DNA from: Chaetomium olivaceum
Taxonomy: Eukaryota; Ascomycota; Sordariomycetes; Sordariales; Chaetomiaceae
Direction: 5' to 3'
DNA: 64,000 nt
NCBI GenBank assembly: GCA_039881045.1
Contig: JAYWVB010000048.1
Span: 186,001 to 250,000, forward strand
Part shown: positions 10,579-21,019 of the stretch, one piece after another
How the letters are laid out: each line of letters begins with the position of its first letter
Position numbering within the stretch: position 1 is the stretch's first letter
Program-made: the position numbers and the translations under genes
Notes under the pieces: model-generated
Told to the model about the DNA's origin: nothing
Seen by the model: the letters and a program-made list of their open reading frames with translations, nothing else
The model's database searches: none

Positions 10579-13140
10579 ATGGACGAGCTTGATCCCGGCC
10601 TGGTTCAGCGCGTTGGTAGAAAGGTCTCGGCCGTCGTCGAGAGGTATCTGCTTGATGACCAGGAGGTCACGCCTAAGAACAACCGCAATGCGTATGGACC
10701 AAAGCAGGCCGAGCGGATGGTCAGTCAGTCAGTCTAAGCAGGTCGGCTATTACGGAACCTTGGCAGCTAACAGGGCATATAATATAGGAATGGTGCAAGT
10801 CTCGCTTCCCCGAGATCCCCCCTGGTTGGCCGGCGCAGTACCAGATAGGTAGAGCCCTACCTGGCCACCATGTTGACGAGGGCAAGCTGGTCCTCTTCCT
10901 TGACGAAGAGATCGCCTCCCGCGCTCCCAAGCGCGGCAAGCGTCGTATGGCCGAGACGCAACGGTTCAAGGCGGAAGGGAAGCTCAAGAAGCGGAAGAGG
11001 GAGAGCCCGTTACCGCCGTCGTCAACTGGAGCAGCCACGGCCGACGTAATTGTCGTCGGCGGGGGTCCAGCTGAGGACCTGGAGTCAAACTCGGACTCGG
11101 ACGTTGGCAAACCTGGTCCGGACTCGGCCGTCCGCACCTACGCTCAAACTGCAGTATAGCACTGTACGGCTATACTCCAGCGCTATCATCAACCTCTACG
11201 CACAGCAAAAGACCAGAGGCGAGAACCCAGCTCCGCATCCTAATGGCCTGGCGAAGAAGGCGCTTATGCGGCATATCCTCCGTGAGGCCACTTGCCGGAG
11301 CCGTAAGGAGTGGGCAGACCGTATCCTGAACACCATCAAGGACGGCTATTTGCCGGCCAAGATCCCCGAGCACACAGCGGCGGCCTGGCGGTTCAGCGAT
11401 GTCAACAGCGACTTTCGTACGAACGTTGACTTCCTTTTTGGTAACCATATACTCTTGCGGTCGAGCAATAGGCTACTGCTCGAGCTAGCCGACTGTTTTT
11501 GCCTGGATTTACCAAAGGAGGGTATCAAGACGGATGCTCCGACGAAGGCCTTCGTCGTTCTGATGAACCAGGGGAAGACGAACCAGCATGGCCGGGTCGA
11601 ATACGGCTCTTGTCTACGGCATCGCGATCCGGAGGCTTACCTCGTCGGCCAGCTTGCCTTCTGGCTTTTCTTCCGTTGGCAGGCCGAGAAGACCGCCGCC
11701 GAGCCGTTCCCAGATTTCAGCCGGCCGGAGCTGTGGTACCGGACGAACGTCCTGCGCCGGAGCAAGGCTGACTATACAAGGCAGCTGTCGTACGTAACGG
11801 CCCACAAGTGGACCTTGGACTTCTATAGCATGTATAGCATCACCACGAGCAAGGCCACCCACGCACCGAGAGTGGCAGCGGCGCAAAATACCGATATGGC
11901 GGGAGTGTCGGACGCGCAGGTAAGACCATGGCCATACACCGGCTTGCTTAAAGGCAGGCCAACGCTAGGGTTCTTACTAACCAAGTCTCTGTCTCGTACG
12001 AATGAATTAGATCCGACGTGCCGGCCGGTGGGAGAACGGCGACCAGATGACCGGCTGTTATATAACGACGCTACCGTTCGAGTTCATACGCGCCACAGCG
12101 GACTTCGAGCCTGCGTGGGGCCGGCAGTTACCACGTGCCAAGGACAACAGTGCAGCCAGAGCCGTGGTTACGCTCGCAGATCTGGCCGGATCTGGATCGC
12201 TGGCGTCATTTCGAGCCGACGACAAGGCTACTGGCGCGTTCATCGAGCTGTTACACTGGCTGCGAGACGTCCTGCTGCAGGATGCTGTGTTCTTGATGGC
12301 CAAGTACCCAGGGCACCCCGTCTTCCAAGATCCGTGTTCTGGTCGCCCCAGTTCAACGCCTTTGCCGCCAAGGTCAGGGAGGCCGTTCAAGAGAGCTTTG
12401 AAGCCGACCGCGGCACAGCCATTGAGAAGGTGATCCCTGAGGTCTCGGAGAAGCTAAAAAGCTTAACGGACTTACCAGCTTACCGTCGAGAAGGCGGTAG
12501 AGAGGAGACACTTGGAGTTGGTCAGGAGGTCAAGCAGTTGAAGGCCCAGGTTGCCGATATGTGTCGGATGGAGTACCAAGTCGTTACCACCTTTACCCCC
12601 GCTGGGCGGCTACACCGTACCGAGCAATTCGTACGCCAGCAGGGCCACCACAAGGCCCTCTATCGCCGCCGGGCTCCGTCTCGAAGACCAGTAACGCCGT
12701 TGGCCGGACCCCCTTACCACCGTCTCTCGGCTCGACTATGGAGCTGATTCAACGCCGGCCACCTATATAGGAGCAGCCGCTATCTCCAGCCCTGCGGTAC
12801 TTGGCGCGCCGACTATCACGGCCGCGCGGCAGGGCCCGCCGCAGATCCGGTTCCCGCGTACGCTTCGTACGGTCGGGGACCTCTATCAGCTCTGGCGCCA
12901 TGGGCTCGCGATGATGCCCTCTATTGACGAGCTCGAGAGGCAGTGGGCTCGCGATGGCGCCTGCGCAACGAGAGGCAGCTCTTCTCTATGCGGAAGGTCG
13001 TCGTGGACGAGGTTGTACGGCTTGCTAGTGCTCGAGGGTGGCCAGAGGAGGACGCGGTCCAGGAAGTCGAGAAGCAGCGCGTTGAGGCCGGCAACCTCTC
13101 GCTAGATGCCTTGGCAAAGCATATAAAGGCCAGACGATAG
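10579..13140 (+). pseudogene. Crypton-type tyrosine recombinase element (CryptonF), frame-damaged
   Basis: Cryptons move by a tyrosine recombinase. The N-terminal region (MDELDPGLVQRVGRK, VVERYLLDDQEVTPKN) is followed by intron 10720-10787 and EWCKSRFP. The recombinase fold (Ndc10-like) spans ~11140-12330. Its first catalytic Arg region is NQHGRVEYGSCLRHRDPE, the HxxR box is THAPR, and after intron 11920-12010 the catalytic tyrosine lies in MTGCYITTLPFEF. A coiled segment (VGQEVKQLKAQVADM) and a Gcr1-type DNA-binding C-terminus (TVGDLYQLW, then SIDELERQW, then DALAKHIKARR) complete the architecture. Frame breaks lie near 11150, near 12332 (CCGTG where CCGGTG fits), between ~12560 and 12850, and near 12951 (TGGGC where TGGGGC fits). 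No RIP-type stops were seen. It is either a dying element or one with homopolymer undercalls; the element ends could not be fixed. Confidence 0.85.
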
Positions 13141-13762
13141 TTGTACGAAGCTGGCTTCCATACGAGACTAAATATACAGCAACAAGGCTTGTTTCTCTTC
13201 TCTCGTACGGCAGCTATTGAGCTCTTGGGCTTTTCCTCCGTCCGACCAGACGAACGTCACGTTCTATTGCTTCTTGCGCGGGCCTGTTGAAGCACCGTAG
13301 AAGCGTCTGTCCATCTGTCCGTCCGGATGATAGCCATGCTGTTACCCCTGGAAGGTGGACCGACAGTACTAACCCTAACCCTGATTGCGCTTTACCCCCT
13401 GAGAAAGGGCGCCTGGAAAACACATTGATCGCGAATATCTCGGCGACCATGGCGATGCACAGCTTATAAGCCGTATCTCGCAATTGATCTAGGCTGGATA
13501 TATACTAACACCTCCTGTCTTAGTTTTTTGATCTGTTGTGTGGCCGGCAATTTTTCTTCTCCGGGCGGCCGCCCGGCCGCCCCTGTATGGTAAAAGTGTT
13601 ATTTCAGGGCGGAGCCGTCCCCTGCGGGTCATCCGGCGGATCACCCACCAAAAACGCCCTGAGATAAACACATCGTTAAATACAAATGATGACAGCAAAA
13701 GGGAAAAAAAAAAAAAAAAAAGAGATGCTTTTGTTTGCTGTAAGAACGATGAAAACACAGAT
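13141..13762. other. Intergenic, Crypton 3' flank
   Basis: No gene seen. CTAACCCTAACCCTG at 13369-13383 is a two-unit telomere-like string. GC-rich palindromic GGGCGGCCGCCCGGCCGCCC lies near 13563-13582, and an A18 run near 13705. Confidence 0.5.
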
Positions 13763-16700
13763 CTAGCTACGCCACTTGGCTACGGTGGCGAAGGACGATC
13801 GCGTATCTAGATGGTCTGAGCCAAGGACTCGCTGTTGAGCCTTAGCACAATTCTCCATCAATGCTAGTGCATCTGTGCCTCGGCCTTGATCTTTCCAAGT
13901 AAACGCGAGGTTAGCCATGCTGGTCAGCGTGTCGGGATGATCGGCCCCGAGCTTCGTCTGGCGAGTCTCCATCACCTGCACAAACAGCTTTTCGGCCTCC
14001 TCCCACCGGCCCTGCTTCCAGTACGTCGACGCTAGGTTACCCATGCTAGTGAGCGTGTCGGGATGATCGACCCCGAGCTTCGTCTTAAAAGTCTCTATCA
14101 CCTGTACCTCTAGCTTCTCCGCCTCCTCATACCGGCCCTGCATCGAAAACGTCGACGCAAGGTTGGCCATACTGGTCAGCGTGTCGGGATGATCGGCCCC
14201 TAGCTTCGTCTTACTTATCTCCATCACCAGTATAAACAGTTTCTCGGCCTCCTCCCACCGGCCCTGCTTCCAGTACGTCGACGCCAGGTTGGCCATGCTC
14301 GTTAGCGTATCGGGATGATCGGCCCCGAACTTCGTCTTGCGAGTCTCCATCACCTGTACCTCTAGCTTCTGGGCCTCCTCCCACCGGCCCTGGTTCTCGT
14401 ACGTCAACGCCAGGTTGCTTATACTGGTCAGAGTGCCGGGATGATCGACCCCGAGCTTCGTCTTGCGAGCCTCCATCACCTGTACCTGCAGCTTCTCAGC
14501 CTCCTCCCACCGGCCCTGGTCCCTGTACGTCGACGCTAGGCTAGCCATGCTAGTTAGTGTATCGGGATGATCGGCTCCGAGCTTCGTCTTGCGAGTCTCC
14601 ATCACACGCAACTCCAGCTTCTCAGCCTCCTTCCACCGACCCTGGCTCCGGTACGTCGACGCCAGATTAGCCATACTGGTCAGCGTGTCGGGATGATCGA
14701 CCCCGAGCTTCGTCTTGCGAGTCTCCATCACCTGCACCTCTAGCTTCTCGGCCTCCTCCCACCAGCCTTGGTTCCAAAACGTCGACGCCAGGTTGGCCAT
14801 GCTATTCAGCGTATCGGGATGATCGGCCCCGAGCTTCGTCTGGCGAGTCTTCATCACACGCACCTCCAGCTTCTCAGCCTCTTCCCATCGGCCCTGGTCC
14901 CGGTATATCGACGCCAGGTTGCCCATGCTAGTCAGCATATCGGGATGATCGGGCCCAAACTTCATTCATCTGCGAGTCTCCATCACCTGCACCTGCAGCT
15001 TCTCGGCCTCCTCCCACCGGCCCTGCTTCCAGTACGTCGACGCCAGGTTGGCCATGCTATTCAGCGTGTCAGGATGATCGGCCCCGAGCTTCGTCTTGCT
15101 CGTCTCCATCACTTGCACGTCCAGCTTCTCGGCCTCCTCCCACCGGCCCTGCTTCCAGTACGTCGACGCTAGGTTGGCCATGTTAGTCAGAGTGTTGGGA
15201 TGATCGGCCCCAAGCTTCGTCTTGAAAGTCTCCATCACCTGTACAAACAGCTTCTCGGCCTCCTCCCACCGGCCCTGGTTCAAGTACGTCGATGCTAGCC
15301 TGTCTATGATAGTCAACGTGTTGGGATGATTGGCCCTGAGGTTTGTCTTGCGAGTCTCCATCAACTGCATAAACAGCTTCTCGGCCTCCTTCCACCAACC
15401 TTGCATTATATACACCTGTGCAAGCGAATAGCTTGCAATCACTGCAAGGGGATTATCGTTCCCGAAACTTGTGCAAATATCTTGCCTCTCTCGTGCAAGT
15501 TGTGCCCCTGCTTTCTCCAGTATCCCTTGCGCAAGATAGAGGTGTGCAAAGTCTGTCCAAAGGACGTGACCAACAGCTCTTAGCTCGGAGACTGTTGTTG
15601 ATTCATAACCCCAAGTGTCATGTGACGTACAAATTAGGTCGTAGATTTCCTGGAGATCCTGACCGCCTTGATTTAGGATCTCTTTGGCCTTGGCTTCGTT
15701 TCTCGTCACACCGAAACCAGTGTAGTGACAAAAGGCTGCCTGGAGGGCCATTGGTGCGGGGTGGTTCGTGAGACACTGCGCAATGTAAGACCGCACTCGA
15801 TAGTCGGTGCGGTAGAAGTCATAAATCGACTTTTCAATCTAGTTATAACGTTAGATGTCATGTCTAGTATGATTGGAAGATTCTGTATACCTTGAAATCA
15901 CTGACTCGGATATTATCTGCACAGTCGTTCAACGCCACTTCTTGGATATTTGTCCTTCTTCATCGTTAGCTTTGAACGTTATTGCTGAGCGGTTGAGTTT
16001 ACCGATGTGGATCTAGCTTTCTGAGAAGCCCTGAGAGACTCGTTTCCCGCTGCTCTGGGACTCCACTCAAGCTCAAGCCAAAGAATTCACCTAACGCCAT
16101 TCTTTCATCTTCCTCCAAGGCAGTTTCGGATGCTAAGAGCAGCTGAGCATACTTTTGGAGCTGTCCCTTCTCCCTGCACAGGGTATGTTTTGCAATCCCG
16201 GTGTCGGCTATTTCAAGTCCTTGGGGTAGCGGTGCTGTTCCCGAAAGACTGGGCTCGAACAGGAGCCACAAACACAGCATGCCAAATGAAAACAGGTCTG
16301 CTTTCACTGCCTGTAAAAGGGTCCACGGGCGAGCGCAACTTCCGTGCTCCAAGGCATTCCACAGCTCCGTCCCTGTGAGCGTGAGCTGGTGGTTGTCATC
16401 GAGGTACCGGGCAGAGTATCCAAAGTCGATAACCTTTGCACGGTATTCCCCTGATTTCTCTCTGAAAATAAGGACATTCTCTGGCTTGATGTCTCCATGG
16501 ACGATTCCTATAGATATATTTTGTCATAATACTCCCCGCTGAAGAAGCTGTTTACTTACGGTTGGTGTGCATGTCTATAATAGCCCTCCCAATGTCTAAG
16601 CAAAGTGCAAGTCGTTTGCCGATCTTCATATCTTTTCCTCCATGCCTTGCGAAGTGATCCAAGTCTCCAAAATGGGCTTTCCCAAAAACCAGGACGGGCC

Positions 16701-17097
16701 ATGGCTTGTCGTCGTCGGAAATATCCCAGCAGATTCCCTGAAGCTGGGCGATATTTGCGTGCTCACGTATGAATGTCTGGCTCATGATCGTGATCTCATT
16801 GATGACGGTCCGGAAGACCTGTTCCTCAATCCTGCCTTGCTTGTGGTAGGTTTTGAAGGCAAAGCTCGTGTTCACGTTCATGAGAGCCTGGTGGATTGCG
16901 GAAGTCGCCCCGGCAGCGAAAGGTTTGTGACCTGTACCCCAGGCAAGGGGAAGAAATTCGATTTGCAGGGCTTGGGCTGTGGCAAGGAAGGACAGAAAAT
17001 TGAACCTGTCGGGTTCGGCCACCGTTGCATCTACCTTGGCGCCCGATGATTGCCAATGGTCCCAGTAGGATGACTGGACCCCCCCGGATATTGACAT
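13763..17097 (-). CDS. Kinase - TPR (kinesin-light-chain repeat) protein, interrupted by an in-frame stop
   Basis: Exons 17097-16560 and 16507-16003 encode a protein-kinase domain. It has FAFKTYH with the likely ATP lysine, HGDIKPENVLIF as catalytic loop (HGD replaces HRD), and AKVIDFGYSARY as the DFG segment. After a poorly resolved join (exon about 15940-15891, one base out of phase), exon 15838-13763 holds a Sel1-like start (AFCHYTGFGVTRNEAKA). About 13 tandem 42-residue TPRs follow, of the type LGADHPDTLTSMANLASTYW. The last two repeats degenerate. Between repeats four and five a TGA at 14966-14968 interrupts the frame, immediately followed by ATG, so the downstream ten repeats stay open. 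Such kinase or NLR proteins with near-identical repeats are typical of fungal recognition genes, where repeat number varies; that role is inferred. The stop may be a true null allele. Confidence 0.75.
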
Positions 17098-17711
17098 GGT
17101 CGCGGTCGGTAAACGTCAGTTAAGGTAAGTGGTCTCGTTGTATGTTAGATTGTGAAGACGGATGATCTCGATGCTGTAAAATCCGTAAAAGAAAAATAAT
17201 GCAGAGTAATCTCCAAGCAGAGCCTCGGAGGCAGAAAAGCCCATTAGGCAGACACGTTAGGCACGTGGGCAATACTACACTACTGTACAAGTGGTGGGGA
17301 GTCATGTGGGTACTCAGACCCTTTTAGCCGCTTCCATCTGTGACAAGACGGTGGTACAGTACATACGCCACATTCTACATTCGTAAATTGAATTTCATCC
17401 TCCTCGCGCATCAAGGGGAATACGCGAACTAGTTAAAGCACAGCGAAGAAACAAATCATAAACTATTAAAATAGCGGCCCTCGCCAGACCCTGCCGTCTT
17501 ATCCGATCAACGGAATTCGGTCCGACCGCGTAAGGGTATCGGGCTGGTGTTGTCGCAAAGTTGTCATACTGTACTGTAAGTTTCCGAGTGGGTGGTGTTG
17601 ATGACTGCGGCCTAACATTCATGGCAACTTGATGCGGGGTACACATATGTTGGGCCTGTGGCCACCCAATGAGCATTCGTTACCAGACGGCAGCAGATCA
17701 GCCCTGCAGTA
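17098..17711. other. Upstream region of the kinase-TPR gene
   Basis: No gene seen; short frames lack family signatures. Confidence 0.4.
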
Positions 17712-17754
17712 GACCCACAGCGACTCATCGAATTTCGACGAGTCGCTGTGGGTC
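17712..17754. repeat. Palindrome, left copy (hairpin)
   Basis: A 43-nt inverted repeat, core 17714-17752, has 19-bp arms (CCCACAGCGACTCATCGAA on the left) around a single T, with one mismatch (CAT against CGA/CGT). The same sequence recurs at 24131-24169. The mismatch is a CG-to-CA change, as expected from deamination of a methylated C. It could form a hairpin or a palindromic protein-binding site. Confidence 0.85.
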
Positions 17755-18315
17755 ATAAACGCGCATGCTGGTTGATCCATGGGAGCGGCAAGTGCCCCCC
17801 CTCGTTTTTCCCTTTTGCTCTAACGCTTGGCACCGGCAACGGAGTCCTTGGCAGCAGCCGCACCACTGTCACGGCGAGGTGCTGCGCACAGGGACGAAGC
17901 CGCAAACAGTGATCTCAATTGACTAAAGACAACAAGTATGAGGAAGGAAGGGGGAGACAGCTGAGCTGCATGCCCCAAGTGGGCGGTTTTAGCCCATCTC
18001 CACCGACGCGTCGCCAACCCCTGAGCGCGTTGCCCAGGGCTGCGTGCATCGTGACCACAGCTGCACGCCGTGCCGTCACAACCACGATCACGACCACCGA
18101 CCACCACCACCACGACGGCTCCCCAACTATATACATGTTCCGCATGCCTAACTGCAAAGAAAAAAAAAAAAAGCTAAAAAGATCTACATGTGCTCCTAGC
18201 CACCTAGCAACGAAGTCAACGTCCCAGCTCAATAGATAGCCTAACAGTGCGGACCCGGCTAGAGGTACCGAAATGACCAAGGATATCGTCGCCATCCTCC
18301 GATCCAAACGGAAGC
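17755..18315. other. Intergenic between palindrome and CorA-like gene
   Basis: No gene seen. A CACCACCAC/GACCACC-rich stretch lies at 18085-18120 and an A-run at 18160-18172. Confidence 0.4.
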
Positions 18316-20163
18316 CTAGCCGAAGCGTCGAAGCCACACGCCCTTAGGTAGGCCCTTGTCGAGAAAAATAAGGAACAGCAGAGTGACCAACAACAGCGGC
18401 AAAGTGACTGCAAAGTACAGAGCGACGTTTGAAATCGTGTTGCTGGAATCGCTAAAGATGGTTGAGCTAAAAAGCGACTAGATTTACGTTAGTGGTATAT
18501 CTACAGCATCACTTAGAGCATAGTACTTACGGCCATGAGAGTTGCTGGAAGGAACATAGTAGCAACCTGAGTAAGGATTTTTATTGTTGTGGCATCTTTG
18601 TGCCCCTGCGTGGTGACTCGTAGCAACTGGTCTGTGTCGATACAAGCTTGCCTCGATTGCGACTGGAGTTCAGTGATGCCGATCTGAATGGTTGCCACGG
18701 TGGCCCGCAACTTGTCGTTCGCTCGAGTTGCCAGCATGGCGGAAAGCTCGTATGGATTAGCGACAAATCTGCTGTGCGCAAAATTCTGATACTCTTACCA
18801 ATTGCGTAACCTTCGAAACGGTCCGCGCCAAAACCGTCACGGCTTCAAAGTGATGCTGGAGATCAGCCTTCAACATCGCTAATGTGCTTGCCGTATCACA
18901 GTTGCATTGGCCCGACCTCGTTTTGTGGAGCCTCAAGCACAAGTCGGTACATTTAGAAATGACGTCGCTTTGCCCTGTGACAACCGTTTTTGCTGTAGCG
19001 AGAGCGCCGCCCAGCAACATCATCTCCTGTACGTCAGAGAATAGAAGCTGGTAGTCGTCTAGATAGGCTCCGTCGATACGAGACGAGTATGCTTTCTCCT
19101 CCTGCCCTTAACCAGTTAAAGACGTGGGATCTAGGCGGAGGGGGATCGGTAGCCTTACAAAGATTCCTACTTTCTGACGCAAATTCTCGATGTATAGCCG
19201 CCAATTCCTGGTTGCTGCAAAGAGAATAAAAAGATGAGGAAATAACGGTGACGCTTCGCATGATTCCTTGGTTGGACTGCTCGTTTCTCCGAGAGCAGCG
19301 GCCACACGGTCGCTAATATAACTCGAAAAATTGATTAGAAGCCAAGCAGATCGTTTGTCGGACAGGCACCTCTGATAGACACCCGTTTGCCGGAGTGACC
19401 ATGGATTTCCCCGCCCTCGTCCGTTTGGTTCGAAGTAACGAATGTTGTAACAAAACTCTAGCAACTGTCAACTGACGTAGGATCATCGAAGGATCGATGG
19501 TATGAAACAAACCGTAAGTAGAAGACGGCTGTACACGCTGGTGCGCCAAATCACCAGCCCACTGCTTGTCACTTGTTTTTGTCCCAAATGTATGGACAAC
19601 CTGCAGGAATGGGGTGAACACCTGCAGACTGGCCAATACCTTCCGAAATGCAGGTTCGGTAATGGATAAGTGACCCCATGAAAAGGCTGGTTTGATGATG
19701 CTACAGACTGTGAGCAGCGGCCGGTGCTATGCATTCAATCTATAACGCTCGACTTGGTACTTACAGTATTAGATGCTGCCATGACTTCCCTTGCAAATGC
19801 TGTTTCACATAAATGAGCAACCTGGCTCGCTGCAGGTTGGAGCCTCTGGTCCTCACCTGGGAGATCCCACGTTTAATTCCATGTTTCTCGACCTCCTCAC
19901 TCGTGACGAAACAGCGCTGGGATATCAATTTTTGTGCTGCTGTTATCCATGTGTTAGTTAAGCATTTGGATGATTTAGCAAAACCGAAGCTTGCCATCGT
20001 CTGATACTGAGCGCAAGACATCGACGCCACCGCCGGCAATCTGAAAGAGTCTCAGTGACTCTTCTCTTAGCCTCTGGTCACGCAAGTTGCAATCTTCTCG
20101 GTTGGCGTATAGTAATCCGCATCTGTGGGGTATTTCTCTCCCTGAGACATGTTGTCGTGGCAA
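18316..20163 (-). CDS. CorA-like two-TM membrane protein of fungal variable loci
   Basis: This multi-exon minus-strand gene belongs to the large fungal family annotated as CorA-like or ZntB-like transporters; ion transport is unproven for these members. The N-terminal part includes NLRDQRLREESLRLFQ, LISQRCFVTSEEVEKHGI and ETAFAREVMAASNT. The middle (SWGHLSITEPAFRKVL, VVHTFGTKTSDKQW, YEFCYNIRYFEPNGRG, WSLRQTGVYQ) is characteristic of the family. A coiled stretch (LKADLQHHFEAVTVLARTVS) precedes the first membrane segment at ILTQVATMFLPATLMA. Intron 18478-18530 separates it from the second, VALYFAVTLPLLLVTLLFLIFL, and the protein ends LPKGVWLRRFG. Intron 19442-19489 region uses GTTTGT. Some other joins (35-nt intron near 19840, a GC-AG candidate near 19990, phase at 19107) are uncertain, so the first-exon start at 20163 is provisional. 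Confidence 0.65.
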
Positions 20164-20177
20164 AGGCTTGCAACGTG

Positions 20178-20227
20178 AGTCCGTCGATTGACAGTGTTAG
20201 ACAGTCCGTCGATTGACAGTGTTAGAC
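20178..20227. repeat. 25-bp perfect tandem duplication
   Basis: The unit AGTCCGTCGATTGACAGTGT plus TAGAC occurs twice head-to-tail, just upstream of the CorA-like gene start. It is a recent duplication in that gene's leader or promoter. Confidence 0.9.
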
Positions 20228-21019
20228 AGTCAGTCGAAGAGGAAATATGGCTAGATGTCTCTCTCTCTGAGGTGAAAACACTCGGGGGAAGATGTGTGAG
20301 CTTATCTTGGTGAGTGTTTCGGGTACTGTAGCGCAGAACTTGTGACCTCCCGTTGCACACCGACAAACCCACCACCTGCAAGTGCACTTTTCAGGCATAG
20401 CGAAGCATGCATATGAGACGCGTCATGCATATCTATTGGCGGAGGTTAAGCGAAGGCGTCGCCCGGTTTGTTAGTGTCCCCTCTGCGAGCGGCGGCATCA
20501 GCCCATTCATATGCGAGGACAAGCCCCACCGGCTTGACTTTGCAGTCCGCCTCGTCGGGTTTCTTCTCACGTCCACTTTTGAGCATCCCAAATGGCGCGT
20601 CAGTCTATCCCAAATCGCTACATCAAACTCGAGGGTCTTCGTACCTTGCTCACGACGAAATTCGGAGTTGGCAACTTCAAAATACAAGTACGTAGCAGAC
20701 ACCTATTCCAGGGGGTGGACTTGACATTAACAGCTGATCTAGGAAAGAGATGAAAGCTATGAGATCAACATTCCAGAGCTCCTGACCGAGGTCAGTACTC
20801 AATACTGTTATGCTGGTTTAAAAAAAAGTATATTCACCCAAGTCAGAGCGAGATCACATCAATCCAGACCAACTGAGCGGAATCGAGAGCTGTGAGTCGC
20901 TCCATTCACTCGCCTTAGCCAGCTCTACTCGTCCAACTCGATGTGTGTGCTAACAGATCAGCTCCTTGTCTAGGTCCTTGTGTTACACGTTGAGTTGTCG
21001 GTTCCAGAATATCGGCAAG
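20228..21019. other. Region between CorA-like and double-kinase genes
   Basis: Divergent promoter region of two accessory genes. Short plus-strand frames between 20407 and 20724 could be a decayed 5' exon (FEHPKWRVSLSQIATSNSRVF), but nothing was recognised with confidence. Confidence 0.35.

Noticed and set aside
13763..15440. CRISPR-like regular repeat array
   Set aside because: Repeats are 126 bp and encode TPRs in frame; the organism is a fungus.
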